Source: Udeniomyces pyricola
Lineage: Eukaryota; Basidiomycota; Tremellomycetes; Cystofilobasidiales; Mrakiaceae
DNA: 64,000 nucleotides
Assembly (NCBI GenBank): GCA_039545295.1
Contig: BCIK01000013.1
Span: 124,001-188,000 of the forward strand
Reading direction: 5' to 3'
Below, piece after piece: positions 36,701-47,293 of the stretch. A program made the translations under genes and the position numbers. The notes under the pieces are model-generated. The model saw only the letters and a program-made list of their open reading frames with translations, did not search any database and was not told the origin of the DNA. Within the stretch, counting starts at the first letter, position 1. Each line of letters begins with the position of its first letter.

Positions 36701-36824
36701 ACGAGGCAGGTGGTAAATGATCAAGAGCACCCAGAAAAAAAGGGCGGAGGGGACTGCTCTCTTTCCTTCTGGCTATAGGGGCGCTTTGACATTCCATCTC
36801 TTGCGATCCGCGTTGATCAGACAT
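33770..36824 (-). CDS. membrane-anchored SGNH/GDSL-type hydrolase-like protein
   Basis: This is a multi-exon gene. The first exon (36186-36824) encodes a Ser/Pro/Arg-rich cytosolic tail and one hydrophobic helix (LLQLSIFLNFILLGSLIF), giving type II topology; a second in-frame ATG at 36617 (MDDYESPLRSPHRPS) may be the true start. The lumenal part carries SGNH blocks: VAAIGGSVSIGQSIGW (block I Ser), HVFKNGAI (block II Gly/Asn region), ADLVLVELGTPQIAN (block III), and MIAHPNTTGHWFGYLDVNLM (block V His). Further domains follow: DTWDDERVTPKMVSTCRST, and a beta-rich end (STPGSTVSFEVDV, LNPGRHILTCKLTD, EFRIISLMSI). The last exon adds two codons and stops at 33770. Related basidiomycete proteins are predicted carbohydrate acyl-esterases or acetyltransferases of the secretory pathway; substrate is unknown. 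It neighbours another extracellular hydrolase gene in the same orientation. Confidence 0.75.
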
Positions 36825-37462
36825 GAGGAGTGAGGCGCAGCAGGAGTAGGTAAACGAAGGGGGTCCAAGCGGATCCTCAAAACGTCAAACAAAGGGGTGT
36901 ATATGTTCGACACCCCAGAATCGGAACCACCGAGTTCTGTTGTTCTTGCAGGGGCAATATCAGAATGTCAGGATACCGTGTGATTGCAGGAACACAATGG
37001 CCCAATGCTACGTATACTCTCAGCTTGAGAGTAGATAGGCCGCTATCGATCTGCTTGGGTGGTGCATATCATGTGATCAGTCATTATGTATCGATCGCGT
37101 CGAAGCGATGCGCGGTGAACATCTACCTGGCACCCATGAGACAAGGGACCGGGCACCTGATAAAGTGAATTGTCCTCGAGCGGGGTTGGATGGCAACCAG
37201 AGAGACCGAAACAATGATGTCATGAGGGTGGTGCGTGGCATGCATTGGCTCGAAGCGTAGAGATGGTCGGGCAGGTGGAGGCCGTGCAGGCTGGTGCAGG
37301 ATGCAATCTAAATCGCACGAGGGCCCCGTTCGAATCCAAACGATCCAAACAATTCCCTATCCGTCTCTTTTTTGGCACCCTCGTGATTACCGTTGGCTTT
37401 GACCGCTGGCTTTGACCTTCTCATGAGCCATCTACAGAATCTACCTCCAATCACCCTCGACC
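36825..37462. promoter_or_regulatory. divergent promoter region, SGNH hydrolase / Smr protein
   Basis: This 638-base gap lies between outward-reading genes. No exon was recognised and no clear TATA box or repeat was seen. CATG/GCATGC words recur near 37240-37250. Confidence 0.45.
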
Positions 37463-38333
37463 ATGGGCTCCATTCTCTCTCGCCCAACTATCCAACAACA
37501 CAGAGAGTCAGCACAAAAATATCACGAACGCAAACAAGTTGCCAAGGCCCTGCTTGATAGCTCTGGAGGACGTCGTCCGTCCGGTCGCAGCCGTCAGGAG
37601 GTGCGTACCTACGAGTTGATCCGCGTGATCGAACCTTCGACTGAGCTTCAACATCCTGTTAATAGACCAATCTCATGCTTCGATCCAAGAGAACTTACAG
37701 ATTGTATGACATGCTTCCTTTATTAGCTCTTTGCAGAGATAAGGGCAGCTGATGAACACATGCGCAAGCATCATTCGCGAGCCCGAGAGCTTGCCCTACG
37801 TCAGCACAACCCAGACCTAAATTCCAGTTTACGACAACTCCCCCTGGCACACAGTATCTGGTTGACAATCACTGGAGCAAATAGGAGCAGCACCACTTCA
37901 CTCGACCTACACGGCCTCACGGTCTCCGAAGCTCTTCAAGAAGCAAAGTACTTTCTCAGAACGGCGCATTGGTTGGGCCTCAGAGAGGTGCAATTCATCA
38001 CTGGAAGAGGCGCGAGGAGTAAAGATGGGATCCCAAAGATCAAACCGGCAATCGAGAATTGGCTACAGAACCAAGGACTGTCGCAGGGGTATCGGTGGGA
38101 AGATGCGGGAGGCTCCGTACGAGTCGACCTACATGGTAAGAAGATTCTCTCTCGATTCAGACCAGGCAGACATACATCTGACAATTTGGAAACATCGTAT
38201 TTTGTGGACAGGGTCTACGTCCAATATGGTGTTACCTTGGCTTAGGATCGCTATAAGCTGGGCGTGGATCATGCTTGTATTAGGTCTTTGGTGGATTTTG
38301 ATGCCAGCCGGCCAACGTAACGTTGCTTTCTGA
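37463..38333 (+). CDS. Smr-domain protein with DUF1771-like helix and predicted C-terminal membrane anchor
   Basis: Three exons close in phase (37463-37600, 37739-38135, 38212-38333), giving 218 residues. Exon 1 starts MGSILSRPTIQQHRESAQKY. Exon 2 has a DUF1771-like charged helix (RAADEHMRKHHSRARELA) and then the Smr domain: LDLHGLTVSEALQEAKYFL (the conserved DLHG..V.EA) and VQFITGRGARSKDG (the GxGxxS/HS-type loop, here GRGARS), ending RWEDAGGSVRVDLHG. Smr domains bind or nick nucleic acid, and in Cue2-like proteins cut mRNA on stalled ribosomes. The chosen splice at 38136-38211 replaces a short hydrophilic tail by one containing a hydrophobic helix (LRIAISWAWIMLVLGLWWIL). If the intron is retained the protein ends at 38245 without it. 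MGSxxS could also be an N-myristoylation signal. Confidence 0.72.
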
Positions 38334-38659
38334 TAGCTCTACCTGATTATAAATGTTGGAGTCACCCAAGTTCGTTTGGATCTTGCCCGACAGTCATGAC
38401 CAAATCAATGTGACCAGAGTCATATCGCTGACAGAAAAGGCGAGAACGCGACTATATATCTCGATGGCCCGGATAGGTTCAATTCTTGAGCAGGATTTTA
38501 TCGAGCTCTAAAGGATATCCGTTCTGTTGGGATGACCTGTCCTGCACTTCACATACATGGTTTTTCTAACATATCTCATGAAGTCGCTAGCAATTGCGCG
38601 ACAGAGTCGAGAACTCAATATGAAGGAGCGAACAAACAAATAAACAAACAAATAGCATC
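38334..38659. other. convergent gap, Smr protein / COQ1
   Basis: This 326-base 3'-to-3' gap has AAACAAAC repeats at its right end, next to the COQ1 stop. No gene was seen. Confidence 0.5.
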
Positions 38660-40334
38660 CTACTTGCATCTAACGAGGACGCCTTCGATGAGTTCCTCCA
38701 ATCCCCTTCTAGCTTCGCTCTCCGGCAATCTCGCCCGAACCAAATCCCTCGCTGCCTCTGCGTACTCCCTCGCGAGCGCCCTCGTTCGGTCCATGCCATC
38801 GCTCGCCAGCACGAGGTCGCGCGCCGTTTCGACATCGCCAGGTTCGCTAAACTTGCGGAGGATGAGCGGACCGAGCGAAGGGTTAGATTCCCAGGCGTAG
38901 AGAAGGGGGGCCGTCGCGAGACCAAGAGACATGTCGAAGCCTGATCCGGGCTTGCCAAGCGTCGCCGTAACAGAGGGAGTGAAATCGAGAAGGTCGTCGA
39001 CGAGCTATAGGTTCGAATATGGTTCCAGAGTAGGGATGAGGAGAGAATAGAACAAACAGAACAAAAAGATGCCGCGTAAGACAACGCAAATAAAAGACAA
39101 GGAAAACAAATCGAAATGACGCGAGAGCGTAGGTATCATCGTCATTGATGGGTCAAAATGACGCTCGAGAAGTAAAACTCACCTGGAATGCAATCCCCAG
39201 GTTCCTGCCATACGCATACGCGACATCTTTAATTCCCTCATCTTCACACCCTCCGAGGATAACGGCTGCGCGAGCACTCTTGGCCATGAGACTGGCGGTC
39301 TTCAAATACGTCTTTTGCATGTAACGATCGAAACCTTCGCTAGTCGGCTTCCTTTCGGGCTCACTCGTCGCCTTGAGCTGCATGACTTCGCCTTCGACCA
39401 GGTTGGCAATGACGGTCGAAAGCAATTCGACGGTCTCTGTCGAGCCGAGTCGAGCGAGGGCAGCTGATGCGCGGCCGAGCAGGAAATCACCAGCGAGGAT
39501 GGAAAGCTTGTTGCCAAAGAGAGCAGGAGAGGAAGGCGAACCCCGACGAGTGGGTGAGGTATCGATGACATCGTCGTGGAGCAAGGATGCAACATGAATC
39601 ATCTCGGAGATCTCGGCCAGTCGCCGTTGGGTTGGTAGGAGTGTCGGGGGAAGGATAAGTTGGGGGGAACGAGGAGTGAAGGAAGCGGCAGGGGTAGCGT
39701 TCGAGATCGATGATTCGGCATTCTTGCCTGTCGGAGTGATCGATGGAATAAAGACATTCTGGAAGCTGCTTGTTGATTCGGGCATACTAGGGTTAAGATC
39801 GTTGAGAACATCGTCTCGTTTCGTCAAAGCTCGGTCGAGGGCGGAAGCTTCTCTCGCCTCCATTTCGGGCCAACGCGACCCGAGCCCATTCGTCGCCTGA
39901 CTCATGAGGAGGACGATGGTCGGTCGAATGTGCTTGCCCTCGGCTTGGAAATAGTATTTTGCGACGGTGTCGAGGGAAGGATGGCCTGAGCCGAGCAGGT
40001 GCGAGACGTTGGACCGGAGAAGGGAAAGCTCAGTCTTGACGAGCTTGAGAGGATCCGATAGGCCCTTGAGTTCGGACGAAGCGGTCGATTTTGGCGTAGC
40101 TGAGGAAATTGAAGAGAGTGATGGGAGTGAATGCTTGATGGCGGCTGCCCAGGCTGAGGCATGTCGTCGGGAAGGGTTCATGAGAGGCGATTGCGAGAAG
40201 GATGAGCAGGAGGATGAGCCAGGGATCGAATGTGCAGGTCGGGAAAAGCTGGGTCTCGATAGCGAAAGGTTGAGAGAGATCGAGCTATGCGGACATGATT
40301 TGGAAGTTGGACGGGTCAATGACGAGCGAAGCAT
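38660..40334 (-). CDS. COQ1, mitochondrial polyprenyl diphosphate synthase
   Basis: Two exons close exactly (39183-40334 and 38660-39004) to give 498 residues. The N-terminus is Arg/Ser-rich and lacks acidic residues (MLRSSLTRPTSKSCPHSS), as in a mitochondrial presequence. Key prenyltransferase motifs are AEGKHIRPTIVLLMSQ, the first Asp-rich motif LLHDDVIDTSPTRRG (DDxxD), GNKLSILAGDFLLGRAS, and the second Asp-rich motif LVDDLLDFT at the start of exon 2; KT in MQKTYLKTASLMA is also present. COQ1 builds the long isoprenoid tail of ubiquinone from FPP/GGPP and IPP at the inner membrane; the tail length cannot be read from the sequence. A Ser/Pro-rich insertion of roughly 80 residues lies between the GKHIRP and DDVID motifs, as in several other fungal COQ1 proteins. 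Confidence 0.95.
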
Positions 40335-41244
40335 GGTGGTGATCGGCGAAGAAATCGAAAGAAAGTTGGGGAAGCACGCCGGCTACGGATTTTGAGAAAT
40401 GGGTACGGTTGTGGACAGGCGTCGGTGGTGGTGGGAAAACGCGTTGGCCAGATTGTGAGGCCCGAGGCCAAGCACGTATACACAGCCCGATCGGGCGGCC
40501 GATGTCCATTCGCATGGGGTCAAGACTGCAGGTAGCCGGCCCAGTCTCGTCGCTTCTGTTTCGTTCACTTCTAGGTGTGCGCACACGTGTATGAGGGCAA
40601 TTGTCAGCAGTCCGAGAGGCGCACAGGAGAAAGAGACCGATAGCATGTACGTATGTGTGATGTACTGGTCGTATCTCAATCATGGCTGATCGATCGTGCA
40701 AGGTGCGAAATCCATGCCGGGCATCGATAATTATCATGATAACTATAATGATCACTATCGGTCAGCACAGCCCATCAATTCATCCGCTGCAGTCATATGC
40801 ATGATCGACGGTCGATAGACCCAAATAGGCCGCTCTGGTCCATTGACCTCGCTTTGGCCAAGTAGAGCTAGCTAGATGGGGCTGGATGCGCTTCAGACAA
40901 GCTCATGATCATACCTGAATGGAATGAGGCAGATGAAGGCATCTGCCTGCATGATTCATATAAAATTGTATATATGAACTGAGTGGGATGCCTTGATTAC
41001 ATGATATCGATGCTGCACATGATCGCGTCAACGTGCATGCTGACTACGCATCGCATGACGGATCACACCCAACAACCCACCCATCACTCTTTTGGCTCAT
41101 CATCACTTTGGCCCCATCATTCACAGACTTCCTTGTCCCGCTCTCGTCCCGGCCTTGAACCGTCCTTAAGCCCCCTGACGGCCTCTAGATCACCTTCACC
41201 GTCCCCCACACTCTTCATCCTCTCCCGGCTTCTTCTCGGCTCGT
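40335..41244. promoter_or_regulatory. divergent promoter region, COQ1 / TTC7-YPP1
   Basis: This 910-base gap lies between outward-reading genes. It contains TAATTATCATGATAA-type AT-rich sequence near 40725-40755, TATAAAATTGTATATATG at 40959-40976 in TATA-box position relative to the plus gene, and a CT/CA-rich leader before the ATG. No exon was seen. Confidence 0.5.
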
Positions 41245-44200
41245 ATGGCAGAAGCTCAAAAGTCCGCCCACTATAACGCTCAGCTCGACCGGGCACTCGT
41301 ACGAGGCGCCTGGGCCGACGCCAACCCGGCTACGACCCCGAACGGGACCCCCATCTCTTGGGCTGAACTTGTCCGAAAGTGGGACAAGCATACAGGTGGA
41401 GCAGGTTAGTTTATGAGCAAGTACGATTCACGTGTGTAACTGTAGAAGGTCTGTTGGCAGGGTCAGGTCGGCCAAGAAACCGAGCCGAGCGGCGACCAAC
41501 ATTGCAAGCATCATGGCGAGTGTTTTGGTCAGGTCAAATATCGGCGTGCAGGCGCATCATATGCAGAACATCTGCTAGTCTTGGGAGATCAGGTTATACA
41601 CAGTCATGTCGTAATCAGAATTCTCTCATAAGGTTGAACCTGGCGGAAGACTTACCGTCTTCTCGATAGGATCACGTCGAGGAAACCACGCCATGACCCC
41701 CCCCCCTCCCTCCCCCCTTCCTTTGACCCGTACTATCCCTTGTTTGTAGCGTCGTCCCATACTGAGACGTGGGCTCCGGCCGATCTTACTTTTATCTTAG
41801 CTGGTCCTCTCGCCACTCATCTCCGAAACCTACTCCTCTATCTCATCCCTTCGACGCCTGATCTCGCGCCATCTCTGACGCCGCTCGCGTCCGCGGTTCC
41901 TATCCACCCGCATACATCGCGTCTCCATCTCCACACCCATCACCCCATTCCTGCGGGGTTCATTCCAGCCACCGACATCACCGATCGAGAACTCGACGGT
42001 GACGAGGGATCATATCAAGGCCGAACATCGGCCCTCGACGGTAACGGGTGGTCGAGCCTCCGTGTCAGCAGAGAGAGATCCGCAGAAGTTGAGGAGGGCG
42101 TCAAGGACATCCAGAGACTTCTCGCAGGTGACTGCAAGACTGACGTTGAAAAGGATGTGAGCGCTGTTGATCGCTGATGGTCGTTCTATATTAAGTAACG
42201 GACGTGCGGACTGACCGCGTCTTTTGCGATTCCCTCCCTTCTTCTCGCCATATTGGCTGTTCTGCCCTGTTCTTGCATGACAGTCCGCTACGTTGCTGCT
42301 TGCCATGCACTTCCTTGCACTAGGCAGGTACGGCGAATGCCTCGAAGCATCACAGAGTGTTAATTGGACGATTCGAGCGGGGACTGGAGAGGCGAGCATA
42401 GTTGAACGCGTTCGCGGAAAGGTTGTCGAAGGTTCGTCTCTGTGCACCGCCATCGCGCCCACTTGGCTGGTAGGTGACCGTCAACTTCATTCCTCTCTAT
42501 AGGTCTCGCTTTGGAGCTACTCCCCAATTCCTCGTCGAAGCCCTTGGCGTCGTACACCTCGGCCCTCGATCTTCTTGCTGCCATTCCGACCATTCCGCAA
42601 GTTTCCCTAGCCTCCTCCTCCCCCGCCCTGAGCCCAAAGCATACATCGGAGACTCTTTCATCGACAAATGTCTTCACAACTCATCGTGAGCTCTGGAGAT
42701 GGGTCGAGCATGCCCTCTATCGCGGCTCACTTCTCGCCTCGCAGGCCTCCCTCGCCGACGGCCTCAAGTGGATTCGTTCATACTCCATTTACGAGTCCTT
42801 CTGGCCGGCGTCGTTCCGATCTATTCGACGCAGCAAAATCAGTACCGTCTATCTGATGGCCCTTGCTCATTCGTATGGTGCAACCTCCACCCTGCCCTCT
42901 ACTTCAACTGGGTTGACATGGCACGCCGAGGCGCAACGGTCGATGAGAAGCGCATGGTCGACGATGGAGGCTTCGGGAAGAGCCTTCCCTAAGGCGGGCG
43001 AAAAGCGAGAAGAAGTGGAAGAGTTTGCAGTGTCGTGTGTGGCTCTCTGGGAGCGAGGCGGGCAGAAGACGGGCAGCGAGCTCGAACTCGTCACTAAGGT
43101 ACGTCGGTTTCACCCTGGAGATCAGGACCGTAAGACCACATCTGACACACTGTTCTCATGCAATACTTCTCATACAGATTCTGTGGTGGGCGACAACTCA
43201 GACATTCAATTCGCAGCCCATCCTTCGTCATCTCACTCGACTACTCCTCGCTGACTCGTTGCCCTTGGACGCCAAACGAACCTTTGAGCTCTACGTTCAG
43301 CTCGTCGATAAGGCCCGTGAGACGGCCGCCGCAGATGTTGACTCTTCGGAACTTGATGGCAACGTTCGCTCGCTGCCTGAGGGAGCAGGTGGGTCGGATG
43401 GCGTCCTGGCAAAGCCAGAAACGCTTGAGAATCTCGAGGGAGATGACGACGAAACGTACATTGAGATGCTCGCGTTTGGAGCGAGGATGATTGGTAAGGA
43501 GTGCAAGGAACCCAAGGAAGGACTCCGGTGGATCATCAAGGCTAAGGAGACCCTTCAGAAGAGCCGCCAGAGGCACGTGAGGGAAAGTGAGGAGCTTCGG
43601 GGGAGAATCGACGGAGTGCTTGGTATGCTCAGGATGGAGCTTGTTGCCAAAGGTGCGTCTGCTCTGTTTTTTTTTTCGTGTTGGAGTACCTGCTTAGGGT
43701 TCTAATTGCGCACGTTCTCACCTATTCAATCCCTTTTTTGCCGATACCAGATCACGACCCAATAACCCGATCGACCCTCCAAACTGAAGCCCTCGCAAGT
43801 CTCACCAACGCCACCTTACTCCACCCGCAATCTTCGACTGCCTTTTACAATCTCGCTCACGCTCAAGCCGAATGCCGCCAAATCGAAGCTGGGGTGACCT
43901 CGATCCGAACTGCGTTGGAACTCGACCCGACCAACATGCACGGATGGCATCTCCTCACGCTCCTCCTTACCGCTCAGGGCAAGTGTCAGGAAGCTCTGGA
44001 GATCGCTGAAGTGGGTCTCGAATCGTGGGAGGACGAAGTAATCGAAGGAGAGCAGGTTGGAGGTCCTCAAGGGCTGGCGGTAGCCTCTGTCGATGGCCTA
44101 CCTTCCCGCGGCTCCGCTAGTGGGGCAGGCTCTGACATCCACCCCGACGGATCCTTCCCGACTGCCTCCAACACGCTCCCAGTCAGAGCTTCTACATCCC

Positions 44201-46161
44201 AGCCCTCCCTGTTCACTTCCAATCACTTCCCACACCCAAATACTCTGTTCTCCTCCAATCCTGCCATTCTTCCTACCCGATCAGATCGCCTCGAAGCGGT
44301 CCTTCAACTCCGCATCACCCAGGCGTCTATCGTTGAACGACTCGAAGGGCCCGAAGCCGCGCTCGAGCGTCAGCAAGAGCTGTTTGCGTTCTTTTCGGCG
44401 CGATGCGGTCCGAACGCGGTTGATGGGGGTGAAAGGCCGATTGGAAGTGGAAGAGAGACGGGTGACGGAGGGGGGGCCCGAAGGAGTGAGGCTTTGACGG
44501 ACGCCTCTGCTTCATCACCGAGGCGTGTGGACTTTGGTGGAAGCGGAGATCGTGATCGAGATGGGTTGGATCGGGTCATTGACTCGAGTGGGATGAGTGA
44601 AGGATTGAGTAGAAGTGGAACGGTCAAGACGAATGGTTCGATTGACGATCAGCGTATCCAGCCTCTTGGACGCCCGGTCAATGAAGTCGCCCCTAGTGAG
44701 TTCTTGCATTTCCTCCGGGGAATCGACGATGCTGAGTATCCAACATGGGGTATGAAAGAGAGAGCTGATTCGCCTTTTCATGCTGTGGTCAAATTAGCGC
44801 ATATCCCACCCCCTCCCACCGTAACAATCGAGCAGGAACGATCTGATCCTGTTCTCGATGGTGAGCCGTCCAACTCAGGCTCTTACTCTCCCTCTATCTC
44901 ATCCAGCAATAATTCCGCCACGAGTCCTACCTCTGCACTTCATCTCTCGGCCCTCAACGGTGGCAGTGGGAGTAACGGCAACCATAGCGGCACTGGGACT
45001 CATAAACAGCGATTGTTCTTGCCTAAGCACATGGCGGGAATGACGGGCAAGTCGAGGAATGGGTTGAGGTCGACTTCGATGAGCAAGTTGCATCTACCCA
45101 AAGCTTCTGTTTCATCGCTTGGTAAGCTCTTGTTTTCCTTTGTTCCTTTGAGCGTAGGGAATTCTGGTTTACTCAAGGACCTACAAACGGAAGAACAAGA
45201 CAAACACCAACAAAAGCTTACGGACTCGATGGGTCCTTCTTTGCACCCGTTTTCTTCTTCTTTCTTGCGCAGGCGTTGGTTCTCCTGGTGGGCACGACCT
45301 TCGCGATCGAGTCATGTCAAATGCGTCATCTATCCACTCTCGTTCCCAACGACAATCCCCTGCAGCTTCCGCTCGATCCCTTTCTCCTCCTTCCTCTCCT
45401 CTTCCTCTTCCCCAATCACCCACCCTCATGATGACGACGACGGCAACCAACGCCAGTGGATATCCTTTGGCTGATACGACCTCTGGCCGAACACGACGCG
45501 AGACGAGGCTCTTATCATCGCTCTGGCTCGCGAGCGCGGCGACGTTTAGGAGGGCCAGCAAGTTTGAACAGGCGTTGGGCGCGATTCAAGAGGCTGAAAC
45601 GTTGGATCCTGAGAATCCAGAGGTCTATGTCCAGGTAAGAGTTCTTTGCATATATTTCTTCTCTCTTTTTGAGTTTCTTCGTCTCTTTGCTTTTTACGCT
45701 GGGAATTCTGATTTGTCCACTTGGCTCATTCTCCCCTTTCCTCTTTCATTTGATCTCATCGTCTCACGCCATGTCCCATACTCTCCCTATTCCTGACCCC
45801 TCATTGCATGCTCTAGCTCGGTTTGTACTACGACACGACTCAGACCCCGAACCTCGCAATTCCATCCTTCATTAAGGCCCTCGCGTTCGATCCACTCTCG
45901 ATCCCAGCGCTCGTCCATCTCTCCCGGCTTTATACGATGACACCTCCCCTCTCAAACCTCGCCCTCGCCCATGGGCTCCTCAACACTTTGACCCAGGAGC
46001 AAGGGTGGGATTGTGCAGAGGCCTGGTACTTTTTGGCCAAGGTATGCGAGGTCCAAGGGGGTAGAGAGGAGAGGGTGAGAGAGTGCTTGACGTTTGCGGC
46101 TAAGTTGGAAAAGGGGAGGTGCGTGAGGGCCGTTGGTCTTGCATGCGAGAGATGGGTGTGA
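41245..46161 (+). CDS. TTC7/YPP1-family TPR scaffold of the plasma-membrane PI4-kinase complex
   Basis: This is a multi-exon gene. Exon 1 is 41245-41404 (MAEAQKSAHYNAQLDRALVR), then a 345-base intron, then exons from 41750, about 42284, 42503, 43180, 43750, 45270 and 45815. TPR-type helices recur: LLAMHFLALGRYGECLEAS, ELWRWVEHALYRGSLLASQ, STAFYNLAHAQAECRQIEAG followed by LDPTNMHGWHLLTLLLTAQG, ASKFEQALGAIQEAETLDPE, and FIKALAFDPLSIPALVHLSR, ending near CAEAWYFLAKVCEVQGG. Spacing, length (about 1,250 residues) and C-terminal TPR pairs fit fungal Ypp1 and animal TTC7, which with Efr3 anchor the PI4KIII-alpha kinase Stt4 at the plasma membrane. A Ser-rich unstructured segment (44.1-45.3 kb) splits the C-terminal TPRs, as in TTC7. 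The family call rests on architecture more than on a single motif. Confidence 0.72.
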
Positions 46162-46307
46162 AGTTGAAGAGAAAAAAGACAGAGTGGAAGCTAGGACGGG
46201 GGGGGGGGNGGGGTGTCAAGACGATACGGCTTGGTTTCCTACTCTGATTTTGATTTCCCTCTCGGTCGGTTGGTTCCTTTTTTTCTTTACTTTTGTTTCT
46301 ACTATTG

Positions 46308-46331
46308 ATATATATATATATATATATATAT
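46308..46331. repeat. (TA)n microsatellite
   Basis: About 12 TA units are followed by TGTGT and an undetermined base, in the 3' flank of the TTC7/YPP1 gene. Confidence 0.85.
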
Positions 46332-46658
46332 GTGTNTTCCTTCGACCTCCTCTTGGATAGTTGCTTTCTTCAACACAATGTCGCTTTGCTCCGGACCGGA
46401 TTGGGATTATTATACTTGTCGATCCCTCGTCTCCTGGTGCAGCTTACAATCGTCAAGACACATATGGCAGTAATAATTTACCCGTCCGTTCAGTGCTCTG
46501 GCATGATTGAACGCCACTCCTTATGATATTCTCGGCCTTTCGGCAGTCTCTGAACACTAGTCAAAGTATGTCGACAGAACGGGGGCACTCTCATCAACCA
46601 GTACGTAGATATAGTCTAGAACGTCAAGCAGGTGCACCTATATATATAGCAATATAGC

Positions 46659-46845
46659 AATATGGCAAGAAATGGCAGCCAGGCACCAAGGCTTTTCGAG
46701 TCTCTCTCAGCCTTGTCCAACGCTGGGTGAGGCTTGACCAATGCTTGACTGAGGCTTGTCTGACTCTTGTTCAGCCTTGTTCAGCCTCTTTCGAGGGTCA
46801 TAAGCCTTGGTCTGGTGCCTGACTATCAGCTCTTGGCAATATATA
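46659..46845. repeat. degenerate inverted-repeat element
   Basis: The left arm core CCAGGCACCAAGGCTT (46679-46694) recurs as its reverse complement AAGCCTTGGtctGGTGCCTG at 46802-46821, with a 5-base insertion. Alignment continues outward through GGCAAGA/TTGGCAA and AT-rich ends. The 107 bases between the cores are filled with variants of AGGCTTG and CAGCCTTG on both strands. It looks like a small palindromic, MITE-like element or its relic. No coding capacity and no clear target duplication was found. Confidence 0.5.
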
Positions 46846-47293
46846 GTATACAACGTCTGTCGATGATCAATTGCGATCGTTGCTGGCAATACGCACTTCG
46901 ATCCTCCTTGTCCTGCCGTAAACCACAGAATTCGACACTCCAAAAAACCCTAAGAAAAATAAGAGACGAACCAACAAATTATGAAAAAAGAAATGATGGG
47001 ATACAACGAAAATGAGGAGACCCATGAAGGTGGCAAAATGTACAAAGGGTGATTGACCAGGATTTGGGAGTATTATACAAGTGGTAGGGGTTACTAATCG
47101 AGGCCGATGTGCGATGTAAATTAATTGGATTCGGATGTGTCACGCGGGAGGAACGAAAGGAGAAGAAGAAGCAAAGGCAGACATAGCACCAAGTTTAAGA
47201 AACGGAACAAAGAAGACAGGCATTGTTCTTGAAGCAAGCAAATCACGAACGAAAACATAGACCGAATATACCACGCTTGAAAAAAACGCCGGT

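Larger units (their letters stand above)
46162..47293. other. convergent gap, TTC7/YPP1 and DHA2 transporter
   Basis: This 1.13-kb 3'-to-3' gap has no gene. It holds a G run with an N at 46200-46212, a TA microsatellite at 46308-46331, and an inverted-repeat element at 46659-46845, each listed separately. Confidence 0.5.
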
